From Lineolata rhizophorae (Eukaryota > Ascomycota > Dothideomycetes > Lineolatales > Lineolataceae), in NCBI GenBank assembly GCA_010093515.1, contig MU001679.1, positions 199,684 to 263,683 on the forward strand: DNA of 64,000 bases, written 5' to 3'. The notes below the pieces were generated by a model. The model saw only the letters and a program-made list of their open reading frames with translations. It did not search any database and had not been told where the DNA came from. A program made the position numbers and the translations under genes. Each line of letters begins with the position of its first letter. The stretch's first letter is position 1. Positions 11,671 through 22,306 of this stretch are shown here, piece after piece.

Positions 11671-13741
11671 ATGGCGTCGACCAAAATGCCCACCCGCTAC
11701 GCCGACCTAGAGTATCAGCGCACGCATCGCCAGCTCTTTGGCAACTCGGTTACGCGGCCCGTCGAGCCAGTGCTGCCGCCCGGTGTCTCCCAGGCCGAGT
11801 TCGACCGCGCCATCGACGAGTACGTAGGCGTGTTGGGCAAGGATGGCGTCTTCACCGGGAAGGCGCTTGAGGAGTACATTGATCCGTATGAGCTGTGGGA
11901 GGCGGAAGGGAAGAGGAGGGTGCCGAGTGCGGCTGTCTGGTGAGTATTCGTGCTGCTTGTTCCTGGAGTGAGAGTGGTTGGGTACGGTAGGAGTGCGTTT
12001 TGGCTGACGTGTAGTTGCGAGGGCGTAGTCCGACGTCAGTGGAAGAGTTGCAGGGCGTCTTGAAAGTGTCGAATAAGTATAAAATTCCGGTGTGGACGTT
12101 CTCACTAGGAAAGAACCTTGGGTAAGTGATTCTGGACTCTTATCGAAGGGAATGCGGTTTGAATTGACTTGACGCGAATTAGCTATGGCGGGCCTGCCCC
12201 GAGACTCAATGGTTCGGTAGCGCTCGACTTGCACCGCATGAACAAGATCATCGAAGTCAACGAGAAGTACTCGTACGCTGTCGTCGAGCCCGGCGTGACC
12301 TTCACTGAGCTGTACAAGTACTGCGCAAAGAACAAGCTCAAGGTCTGGCCCAGCGTGCCGTCTCTGGGCTGGGGCAGCGTGATAGGCAACGTATGCAAAT
12401 TCACTCCCAAGGACTTCGAAAGTCGACTCCTTGATAATAACGTTCCGAAACAGACTCTGGATCGTGGCACCGGCTTTACTCCCACCGCCACTCACCACCA
12501 GCACATCTGCGGCCTCGAAGCCGTCCTCCCCGACGGCGACGTCGTCCGCACCGGCCAATTTGCCGTCTCCAACTCGCCCTCGGCGCACCTCTCCAAGTTC
12601 ACCTTCGGCCCCTCGATCGAGGGCCTCTTCCTGCAGTCCAGCCTCGGCGTCGTGACCAAGATGGGCATCTGGCTGCACCCGCAGCCGCAGGCCTACATGT
12701 CATGCGTCTTCGACATGCCCGAGTTCGAGGACGTGGCGACCATCGTGGACGTCTTCGGGGCGCTGCGGCGCGACGGCCTGCTGCCGTCGACCGTCTACGT
12801 CAGCAACATCGTCGAGTGGACCGCGATGCTGGGCCGCCGCGACGAGCTCTGGCCGCACAAGAGCCCCATCCCGGACTGGAAGCTGCGCGAGCTCGGCGAG
12901 AAGATCGACCTCGGGTACTGGAGCGCAAAGTTCGGCCTGTACGGGCCCAAGGCGGTCATCCAAGCCCACTTCGACGAGCTCAAGCGCATCGTCGCCGAGA
13001 AGGCGCCCACGGGGCGGCTCAGGGGCGACGTGTTCGAAGGCAAGGACGGCAAGCTGCTCGAGGCGACCGACATCCCTGAGGAGCACGGCGGCTTCTTCGT
13101 CGGTGTGCCGAGCCTGTGGAGCTTGCCTATGGTGGGCTACAGACTGCCGAAGCAGGGCGGCGGCGGCGTTGGCGCGCATATCGACTACTCGCCCATTGTG
13201 CCGTCGAGTGGGGCCACGGTGTTGGAGTGGGTCAAGACGGCCAAGAAAATCTGCGAGAAGGAGAACTTCGACCTGTTTTGCGACTTCTTCATGCATGAGC
13301 GGCATGTCATCTTCGTCAATATGATGACGTTTGATAAAACGAATCCGGAGCACAGGAGGGCGGTGGAGACGATCTTCCATAATCTGTTCAAGGAGGGGCG
13401 GAAGAGGGGATTTAGCAAGTATCGGTCGCACGTTAACTACATGGGTAAGTACCACTTCGACCTTGTGTCGTGATCAGTTGCTATCAGTTTTGGTGTTTGG
13501 CTAACGGGGCTGGGGTTAGATCTCGTCGCGGACCTGTACGATTTCAACAACCATGCCTATAGGCGATTTGTTGAAAAAATCAAGGTTCGTGCTTCAGGCC
13601 CTTCTCTTTGTGGATCTTGATTAACCAGTGCAACTACAGGACTCGCTCGATCCAAACGGCATCCTGTCTCCAGGTAAGCAGGGAATCTGGCCACGGCGAT
13701 TCCGCGATCAGAACAGGGAGGCCATAAAGTCGCACCTGTAG
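11671..13741 (+). CDS. Vanillyl-alcohol oxidase / 4-cresol dehydrogenase family FAD enzyme
   Basis: Six exons: 11671-11939, 12029-12121, 12183-12390, 12454-13444, 13520-13584 and 13640-13741, giving 575 aa. The joins restore the family sequence PTSVEELQ, WTFSLGKNLGYGGPAPR, SVIGNTLDRGTGFTP, YRSHVNYMD and DPNGILSPGKQGIWP. The N-terminal half is the FAD-binding PCMH fold (YGGPAPRLNGSVALDL, VVEPGVTF); the rest is the substrate cap. The YRSH motif matches the active-site Tyr-Arg pair of Penicillium vanillyl-alcohol oxidase, and a His in HERHVIF is a candidate for covalent flavin attachment. Such enzymes oxidise para-substituted phenols; the substrate here is unknown. Intron 3 (12391-12453) is 63 nt, in frame and stop-free, so naive translation keeps 21 extra residues inside the FAD domain. 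The ATG at 11671 fits homologues better than the upstream open extension. Confidence 0.93.
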
Positions 13742-15293
13742 ATTAGGAACTCCAGTTTCTTAATGACGGCGTGGAAAATTTGCTTCAAGTTCTGGCGTCA
13801 GTAGTAATTTCTCTCAGACAATGTATAGTTACTAGCATGACAAACACGCATGTTATGAACACCAAGCATTGAAGTGTGGTTCCTGAACTATACAATACAC
13901 AGCGCAATGACATAGACCCTTCGGGCAAGCACGCGGAAGCTGCATGCATCATCCAACCCACTAATGCACGACACCAATTTGACCAACCTCATAACACCAA
14001 CATCTCTTCCTCAAAGCCCTGCGCAGGGCAGGCAGCAGCAATGACAAGACAAGAGTGTTGTCGACATCAAAAATTATGCCAGGAGAGCCAGCCGCAGCCA
14101 ACTCATGCCAAGCCACCGCCGCGCTGTGCAATGCAGGGCAGCCCGACAGATCAACCGTCTTCTTGATCACGGTGATCCCAGCGAGGTAAGTATGAGGAGA
14201 AAAAGAAAAGACAAGAGGCTTTGGACGGGCTTGGGGGGGGTTATATATCTTCGGAGAAGAAGTTTGCAGGTGCTCGGTTAGAAAGTAGCGGCGTGAATAT
14301 TTCGCTTGGTCATGGTGAATGTGAGCAGGAGTGACAGAATCAAATAATTAGCATCACGTTTTTGCAGCTAGACTAACCGACCTAGGTCTCTTGCACATTC
14401 AGTTCGACGATTGCAAGGTGAATCTTTTGCTCGGTTTTCACGAACCAGTCGGTCGCTTCTTCTAGATGGAGGTGACCGGACTATAGAGTCAACTTCGCAC
14501 TTTTATAACGGACGTGACCAAACCATGTTGGCAATCGGAATGGATTTCACGAATGGAGGCCTGCTCAGATCCTACCATTTGACGGGGTGTCCGCAATAGG
14601 CTTCTCCCTCCATGTTATAATCTGAGGAGTCCAACTAATCAAGTCTTTGATTTGGTGTGCTAGAGGTTAGAGTATGATGCAGGCCTTTAGTTGCATATCG
14701 GCGCTTCAGTTCAAGTTTTTAATGTATTCCTTGACTGCAGAGTTCAACGCCTGCTAAATTTAAAGCCTATTAGGAAACCCTAGGTGTGTTCATGAACGGA
14801 AAGGATCGGGCCTTTGTGAATCTATCTGCGCCAGCACCGATACACAGGTGGTTGTCAAGCTCTGGTTTGAACTCTTTTTGCTACTTTCTGGAACTCTAAG
14901 TGCTAAAATTTATGGTCGAAGGTTTATGCGACATCCAAGGCTGCAACTTGGTCAAGGCGTAGAGCCATCCTTGTTCACCCAAAGAATCGCAGCTTGGTGG
15001 CGTGGTTGATAGACCATGCTTAGAATAACTGTGTCATGATTGGTCCACCACTCATCCTCCAATCGTCACATTCCTGCCTATTTAAGCCCACTCGGCCAAC
15101 TCATCTGCCAGCTCATTCATATTCGTCCCTCATCTTGTCCTATTTCTTCCTTTCAACCCACACGCCTCCTCATCCAGCCTCTCGCGATCAGATAAGATCT
15201 TTTCTTCCGAGCTCTTTTGAAATCCGGCCTTCCAGCTCCGTCTTGCACCCAAAGAGAGTCAAACTAGACTTGATAAATTTCCGAGCGAGCACG
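13742..15293. other. Intergenic region
   Basis: A 1.55 kb stretch with no supported gene. It contains the 3' flank of the flavoenzyme gene and the promoter of the Cys-rich gene, including a C/T-rich leader just before 15294. Short open frames on both strands lack motifs. Confidence 0.6.
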
Positions 15294-16020
15294 ATGACTG
15301 ATCCTACGCCTTCCGTCCCCGCTTCTTGCTGCGGCCGCTCTGGCGAGGGCTGTGTCTGCGCAAAGGAGGCTACTTGTTCGTGCGGCAAGATGCCCGCCAT
15401 GCAGTGCAACTGCGAGAAAGCGGCGACCGAAAACGTGGTCTCTGGTGCGAGGTGCTCCTGCAGTAAGTGCTGAATATATTTTTTTCTTTTCGGTTTCCTG
15501 GACGGCCCCTCCGATGCTCTCCTTGTTTGAGTTGAATCATTGCCTATCCCATTAGATGTTGAAGGAACTGCCAGGTCACTCCACTATAGTGGGGCTTGTC
15601 GATCCGTCCAGTGAGGTCAACGCTGAGAGTTGAATGTACTTTGTACTACCCATGTCGCTTATTGTGGCGGTACTATGGCGCACAACGAGGAGCCGCATCT
15701 CTTCCACCTCCATTACACTATCATGACACTTTCAGCATCCTGTTTTAGATTTTTCGAACTTAAGCTAACGTCGATGTTCAGATCAACGTGCTGCTGGCCA
15801 CTGCACTTGCGGTCGCGCCGCAGAAGAGAACGCTGGCGTTGCCGGCTCTACCTGCGCCTGCGGCAAACGCTCCAGCGGTAAGTAATTCTCCATTGCCCAG
15901 CTCCTTTGCATATGTGCATGCGGCTTTTCTAGATGCTGACTTAACATAGACTCGTGCACTTGCGGCGGTACTGAGCCGGCTGCTCACGCCGAGGAGATTG
16001 ACTTCACTACCCAAAAATAA
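15294..16020 (+). CDS. Cysteine-rich metallothionein-like protein (DUF7871 type)
   Basis: Three exons, 15294-15462, 15782-15877 and 15950-16020, giving 111 aa with about 20 Cys. Both introns are phase 1 (GTAAGT..CAG and GTAAGT..TAG) with CTAAC/CTTAAC branch points. Cys occurs in CxC pairs: CVC, CSCGK, CNCEKAATEN, CSC in exon 1; CTCGRAAEEN and CACGK in exon 2; CTCGG in exon 3. The unit C-x-C-(E/G)-(K/R)-AA-(T/E)-EN, about 10 residues, then CxC repeats, so each exon adds one module. The C-terminus EEIDFTTQK is typical of the conserved ascomycete family. The CxC density suggests Cu/Zn thiolate binding, but no function is established for this family to my knowledge. The exon-1 frame alone would end early at CSKC and is not the full product. 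Confidence 0.85.
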
Positions 16021-17034
16021 GCTTGGCCGTGTGTTGGACTGTTTGGGCTTGTTTCCTGAAGTCCCGTCCTTGAGAGATCTGGCTGCATGGACGGATAGGC
16101 ATCATACAGGGCATGATGGCGTTTGTGCTTGGTTCGGACGGTTGGCAGGAAGCCGGATTGAGGGTGCACGACATAAGTTAGAAGAGAGAACTCGACTTAA
16201 GCGTGTTACGTAACATCTCTTTATATATCAAAATATTCTCCAAGATGCAATAAATTCGACAGATGCTGACATCTACCCTCCGCCCATGGCTCTAACTTTC
16301 TTTTCGCTAAATTGATGCCATCGCATTCCTCCCACCATGCCAAATGAGGCAGGCATTGCCCGAAGCGGTAAGGAATCAAGCATGGGCCTGCCTTGCCTGC
16401 TGAAGCCGAGGGGCGCGGCCCTTCCCCTCGAGGCTCCGGCCAATTGGCGCCCCGCTTGCCTCCGCCTTACCACATCTGGGCGTTTCGCGCGCCAAGCCCT
16501 CACCTCACCCACTACTACCCCCCGGCCCCATCCGCGGATCGATGCTCGAGCTCCCCGAAGCGCCGTTTCGTCCTCTCTCGTCACCGCACCTCCGCGTCAC
16601 TGAGCTCTCTTCGCCTGCCTCGCACGATCTCTTCCTTTCCCCTCCCCCGCCTCTCCTCTCCGTCTGCACAAGGGCGCCTGGCCTACCTTTCGGGTGTTTG
16701 CCTCTCGCGCTCGAGTCGTCGGCGCCGCGACGAGTGGCCTAGGTCCGCGTCCGCTTCGCCCCGCGGCCTCCGTGCGGGCGTCTCCGTGCCATGACCACCA
16801 AGTCCAGCGCCGCCGTCCGTGTCGTCGCCATCAGCAGCCTGCCGCGCGAGCCTTGAATTCGCGCGCCGTACCGTCTAGAGAGGTCGACCTCCCGTCGACT
16901 CGCCTACCTGTGCGCCCGGCCCGCGGTTGCCATCGCGTGCCTCTTCCGTCATCCTCGACGCACAAACACCCCGCCGAGAACGCACGCTCGGTTTCGAACT
17001 AGGAGGACGCGAGCGCGCTTCACGAGGTGCCATC
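16021..17034. other. Intergenic region and probable 5' leader of AP-2 alpha gene
   Basis: A 1.0 kb stretch. The right part (from about 16430) is C-rich and pyrimidine-tracted, as in fungal 5' leaders. No conserved coding sequence is seen. Confidence 0.55.
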
Positions 17035-20000
17035 ATGGCGTCGGCTCCGGGTGGCGGCTTGTTTAGCCGCAGTGGAGGAAGCAATTCGGCTTCGACGATG
17101 CGCGGTACGGATATACCCTGTTGGCTGGCTCAAAATGGGATGGAAATACACTGCATTGCCAGTTCAGGTGCTACAGATGGGCTGTTTGCTGACTTGCCGG
17201 GATTATCAAAGGTCTCGTCTCTTTCATTGCGGACTTGCGCAACGCGAGAGCTAGGGAACTCGAGGAAAAGCGGATTAATAAGGAGAAGGCCAACATACGG
17301 TTAGTGGCTCTTGGGCAGAACGTCCATTATATTTTGGGATCGGTGTCGCTAATATTGAGTGGTTTCGCAGGCAAAAATTCAAAGGTTCGTTTAGACCGGC
17401 ACGGAAGCCATACCGGAACAGCGTATTGACACTGGCTTAGAGGGAAACCTAAACGGTTACCAAAAGAAGAAATACGTTTGCAAGGTATGCGGGCTTTCTG
17501 AGGTTCAACTTGGTCACCGTCATGCTTATTGATGCGATCGCAGCTCCTCTACATCTACATCCTAGGCTGGAATGTCGACTTCGGCCATCTCGAAGCCGTA
17601 AACCTCGTCTCCGCTTCGAAGTACTCTGAAAAGCAGATCGGATATCTCGCAGTAACCCTCTTCCTTCATGAACAACATGAGTTGCTACATCTTGTCGTCA
17701 ACAGCATCCGAAAGGATCTCATGGATCACAACGAGCTGAACAATTGCCTCGCACTTCACGCGATTGCCAATGTCGGAGGCCGAGAGATGGGAGAGGCACT
17801 TAGTGCTGATGTTCACCGACTGCTTATCTCTCCGTATGTACTGGCGTTGTACATTCATTGCTTGACACTTACAGCGTATCAGGACCTCCAAAGCTTTTGT
17901 GAAGAAGAAAGCCGCCCTCACCCTCCTTAGACTGTACCGAAAGTATCCTGCCATTGTCCAGCAAGAATGGGCCGAACGCATCATATCCCTCATGGACGAT
18001 CCCGACATGGGCGTTGCACTATCTGTCACATCGCTGGTCATGGCTCTAGTTCAGGACCAACCGGATCAGTACAAGGGCAGCTACGTCAAGTCGGCTCATA
18101 GGCTGAAAAAGATCGTAGTGGACAACGAATGCGCGCAAGACTACTACTATTACAAAGTACCTTGCCCGTGGATCCAAGTGAAACTCCTTAGGTTGTTGCA
18201 GTATTATCCACCTTCAGGTATGAGATCCAAGTCAAACCAATCTATTGCCGAAAATAACTTCGTTCTCGTAGAGGACACCCATGTGCGCGACCTCATCCGC
18301 CAGTCACTGCAACGCATCATGGATATGGCCATGGACATGCCTAAGAACGTGCAGCAGAATAACGCGCAGTACGCGGTTATGTTCGAGGCCATCAACTTAA
18401 CGATCCACCTCGATACAGAGCAGCAACTCATGGCACAGATCGGCACGCGTCTGGGAAAGTTCATCCAATCCCGGGAGACGAATATTCGCTATCTGGGTCT
18501 GGAAGCCATGACCCATCTTGCAGCCCGCTCAGAGATCCTGGATCCCATCAAGAAACACCAGAACATCATCATTGGCGCTTTGCGTGATCGTGATATTAGC
18601 GTCCGGCGACAGGGTCTGGACCTTCTCTACAGCATGTGTGATTCAACAAATGCTCAACCGATTGTCCACGAGCTCCTCAAATATCTTCAGACAGCCGACT
18701 ATGCGATCCGTGAGGAGATGGTGTTAAAGGTCGCCATCTTGACCGAGAAGTACGCCACGGATGTCCAGTGGTACGTCGACATCTCGCTACGGCTTATTGC
18801 CATGGCGGGCGACCACGTGAGCGACGAGGTGTGGCAACGAGTCATTCAGATCGTCACGAACAACGAGGAGTTGCAGGTTTATGCGGCAACCAACATCTTG
18901 CAATATGTCAAGGCTGATCACTGCCACGAGACGTTAATCAAGATTGGCGGTTACCTTCTTGGGGAGTTTGGTCACTTGATTGCCGATACCGAGGGGTGCG
19001 CGCCAATTCAGCAGTTTATGGCGCTGCAGACCAAGTTGGGAAACTGTTCGACAGGCACGAGGGCCATAATTTTGTCGTGCTTTATCAAATTCGTCAACCT
19101 GTTCCCTGAGATCAAACAACATCTCCTTCAGACGTTCCGAATATACAGCCACACTCTGGATTCTGAATTACAGCAACGAGCCTGCGAGTACCTGGCCTTG
19201 GCGTCGCAGCCTACAGATGACCTTCTCCGAACAGTTTGCGATGAGATGCCGCCATTCCCGGAACGCGCCTCGGCGCTGCTCTCACGGTTGCACCAGAAGC
19301 ATGCGGGAACGAGCGACAAGCGGACGTGGGTAGTCGGAGGAAAAGACGCCAACGCAGATCCCAAGGAGTTCAACCTGGTTCAAAATACCGGACTACGTCG
19401 CTCCTTCACCAATGGCAGCATGACCGCGCAACCGGCCCGCTCCAACACCTCAAACTCCCTCGGCGCGATCAAAGAGACCAACGGCGCGCCGCCCCAAAAC
19501 GGCTCCGCGGCGAACGATCTCCAGGGCCTCGACACCAGCGTCGACACGCAGAAGACGCTCAAGAGCGCGGCGCCCAACTTCGCCAGCGCCGCGCACCTCA
19601 GCCCAGACTGGGAGCCCGGCTACAACCGGATGCTGCTGTCGAGCTCGGGCGTGCTATACGAGGACGCGCAGATCCAAGTTGGGTTGCGTACTGAGTACCG
19701 CGCCGCGCTGGGGTGCGTCATTTTGTACTTTACCAACAAGTCGTCGACAACCATAGGCTCCTTCACCACCACCTTGGACAACCGGGCCCCGGACGCGCTC
19801 AAGACGGACATCAAGGGCCTTCCGGAGACGTCCATACCGCCCGACGCCCAGACGTCACAGATGATCATGTTCGAGGCCAAGGGCATCTTCTCCGACCCGC
19901 CCACGATGCGCATATCCTACCTTGCCGGCGCCCTCCAGGCGCTCACCCTCCAACTACCCGTCGCGCTGCACAAGTACATGGACGCCACGAGCCTCGGCGC

Positions 20001-20422
20001 CGATGACTTCTTCCGCCGCTGGCGCCAGATTGGCGGCGAGCCGCGCGAGGCGCAGCGCATCTTCGGGCTCAAGGGGAGCGGCCGCAAGACGAACATTTCG
20101 ACAACGAGGAAGGTGGTCGAGGGCTTCAAGTGGGGGGTCTTGGATGGCGTGGATCAGAACGCGAAGAACGTCGTCGGCGCCGCGGTGCTGCATACGACCG
20201 AGAGCAAGTATGGGTGTCTGCTGAGGCTTGAGCCGAACTTTGAGACGAATGTGAGTACCAAGGATAATTTTTTTTTTCTGCATAGGTTGGTGTAGAGGAA
20301 TGTATTTCTAACTCGTGATGTCCTAGATGTATCGGCTCACGATTCGCGCCACGGACGAGAGCGTTCCTCCCGTGTTGATGAAGTTCATGGAGGAGCAGCT
20401 TTCGCTAGGAGACACCAGCTGA
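17035..20422 (+). CDS. APL3: AP-2 adaptor complex alpha subunit
   Basis: Eight exons: 17035-17104, 17212-17299, 17371-17384, 17441-17484, 17544-17833, 17883-18217, 18272-20250 and 20327-20422, giving 971 aa. Joins rebuild MRGLVSFIADLRNARARE, ANIRQKFKEGNLNGYQKKKY, KLLYIYILGWNVDFGH, LLISPTSKAFVKKK and YYPPSEDTHVRDL, the classic alpha-adaptin trunk. Residues about 20-590 are HEAT-like solenoid; 600-690 a Ser/Asn hinge; 690-971 the ear, with LSPDWEPGYNRMLLSSSGVL at its start. The protein is the PIP2- and cargo-binding large chain of the endocytic clathrin adaptor at the plasma membrane. Exon 3 is only 14 nt. Intron 6 (18218-18271) is 54 nt, in frame and stop-free, so it is easily missed. Convergent with the YggS-family gene. 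Confidence 0.96.
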
Positions 20423-20913
20423 GCGACACACGCCAGTCATCTGCTTTGACGGCTGAGCTTGTACCTTTTGTCTGGGCGGCGTGCGGCTCGAGGCGCTGGA
20501 ATGTATAGATGATTGTTGTTGACGGGATTGCTGTCACCGACTGCATATTATTACGTGCTTTGAGCGTGTGTGTGCGTGTGTGGCCTGGAAGTAGCAACGG
20601 TTTTTGTCTTTATTACTTTCTCTGGTCCGTCCCATTGGAACAATAACACCCCCTCATGGCAAAAGGCGTTGCTTTTCCCCCTTTGCTTTTGGGTATCCTC
20701 GTCAGACACTCTGTGAATATGTAATTGGGACAAGAAAGCTTTGAGAAGCGTATTTGGTGACTTGAATATATTCCTTTGCAATCGTTCAGACGAATATGCA
20801 GGGTGTCTATATTAACACTCGTTGCAATACGCCTCAGCCATGAACGCTAAAGGATGTCCATTACACTATACAAATGTTTCATCTCCTCATCAAAGCCTCC
20901 TATACCAACAACC
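20423..20913. other. Intergenic 3' flanks of convergent genes
   Basis: About 490 bp between the stops of APL3 and the YggS-family gene. It holds a GT-rich run (20566-20582) and AT-rich 3' UTR-like sequence. No gene is seen. Confidence 0.6.
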
Positions 20914-21915
20914 TCACCCTTTACTCTCGTCAAAGATCTTAGCCTCCCCCTTCGGCGGCCTTTCGCCAAAAATGGTGCTCCCCACCCTCACCTCATCACT
21001 CCCCATCCGAATCGCAGCCTCGTAATCCGCGCTCATGCCCATACTCAACTCAAGCTCCTCCTTGTCCAGCCCCAGCTCGGCCGCCACCTTGTCCCTCGTC
21101 TCCTTGAGCAGGGCAAGGTCCTCATTCTCAGTCTCCGGCGTCGTGGCTGCCGACCGCGCGATCGCTCCGATCGTCATGAGCCCCTGCAGCCTCAAGTGCG
21201 GACAGGAGTCGCGCACGTGCGCGCATAGGGCGGCCGTCTCCGCGGGGGCCACGCCGGCCTTCTGCTCCTCGCCCGACGTGTTGACCTGGATCATGACGCG
21301 CAGGGGCTCCAGGTGGTCGCGCGGCCCGGGCGCGCCTTCGTCCCGCCGCAGCCGCTCCGCCAGCGCGCGCCGCCCCTTCTCCAGCCCGTCGGCCTTCCTC
21401 CCGCTGTCGACGCTCTCGACGCACCACAGCCCGCGCACCCCTTCCGCCAGCCCCTTGCACTTGTTGCTCTGCAGCCCGCCGATGAAGTGCCAGCGCACGC
21501 TCGGCGGCAGCGCGGCCGCCTTGGCCGCCAGCTCCTGGACGTAGTTCTCGCCGAAATGGAGCTGCGGCGGGGCAGGCTGGGTGTGCAGGGCGAGGATGTC
21601 GGAGGCGGGCTTGAGCTTCGAGACGGCGACGAGGCGGACAGGCTTGGTCGGGGTCGAGGAGGCGGAGACGGCGGCGGCGACGGTGCTGCGGACGGAGGTC
21701 AGGTTCGCGATGAGCGTGGAGGTGCGGGCGGTGGAGGGGAGCATGACGGATTCGTGGGCTGACGGCGAGGCGGAGGAAGGCTCCGAATTGGCCATTATCC
21801 TGGCGGGCGAGGGATGCCGTTCGAGAATGGGTCGAGAGCGCAACGAGGATCGTGGGAGGGCGCTGTGGTGGGGCTGGGGTTGTGGAATGACTCGTTTGTC
21901 GAGGGTGAGCGCCAT
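20914..21915 (-). CDS. YggS/PROSC family pyridoxal-phosphate homeostasis protein
   Basis: Single exon, 333 aa from the ATG at 21915; an inner ATG at 21795 (293 aa) is closer to the usual family length. Motifs in order: RLVAVSKLKP, whose first Lys (residue 100 of the long form) is the PLP lysine; HFGENYVQEL; WHFIGGLQSNK; VMIQVNTSGEEQKAG; GLMTIG; and the phosphate-binding end ELSMGMSADYEAAI followed by VRVGSTIFGER. This is a complete alanine-racemase-like TIM barrel. The family buffers cellular PLP and has no proven catalytic reaction. The extra N-terminal 40 residues are basic and Ser-rich, so the long form could be mitochondrial; this is inference. Divergent from RRP3. Confidence 0.94.
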   Translation of the reverse strand: MALTLDKRVIPQPQPHHSALPRSSLRSRPILERHPSPARIMANSEPSSASPSAHESVMLPSTARTSTLIANLTSVRSTVAAAVSASSTPTKPVRLVAVSKLKPASDILALHTQPAPPQLHFGENYVQELAAKAAALPPSVRWHFIGGLQSNKCKGLAEGVRGLWCVESVDSGRKADGLEKGRRALAERLRRDEGAPGPRDHLEPLRVMIQVNTSGEEQKAGVAPAETAALCAHVRDSCPHLRLQGLMTIGAIARSAATTPETENEDLALLKETRDKVAAELGLDKEELELSMGMSADYEAAIRMGSDEVRVGSTIFGERPPKGEAKIFDESKG

Positions 21916-22306
21916 CTAATCTTATCACTTTAGCTGATGGAGCGAGATTTGGCTGTCTTTTTGCTCCCGGCTAGTGCCCGTTGTCTCAGATGCTAGTGCG
22001 CAGGGAATCGCACGCACACACGCCCAGCAACCGCTCCTACATACCGAAATCGTGTCGAGCCGCTTGCTACAGCGATCTGTTGAGAGCCCTAAGGTATTCA
22101 GAGGCTATACCAATTCCCGATCCTTTACCAGAGCCGGGCGGACTTAACTAGTCGTTCTTCATAGCTCTTCTAGCAGCGCGCACGGCTGAACGGATCTCCG
22201 CCCAGCGAACACGCACAAAATTTCGCCTGCGAGCCTGGGCAATTTTCTGTACATGTACCGCCTTCCCGCCGGTGGTTTGAGGCCCGGCAACGAGACGACA
22301 AACAAC
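21916..22306. promoter_or_regulatory. Divergent promoter, YggS-family gene / RRP3
   Basis: About 390 bp between two divergent starts. No single motif is assigned. An in-frame ATG at 22253 upstream of RRP3 lies here and may start a slightly longer form. Confidence 0.45.

Noticed and set aside
13961-14170. Minus-strand frame containing FDVDNTLV, resembling a HAD hydrolase motif I (DxDxT)
   Set aside because: Only 69 codons, no other HAD motif and no supporting exons. A single short motif match is probably chance.
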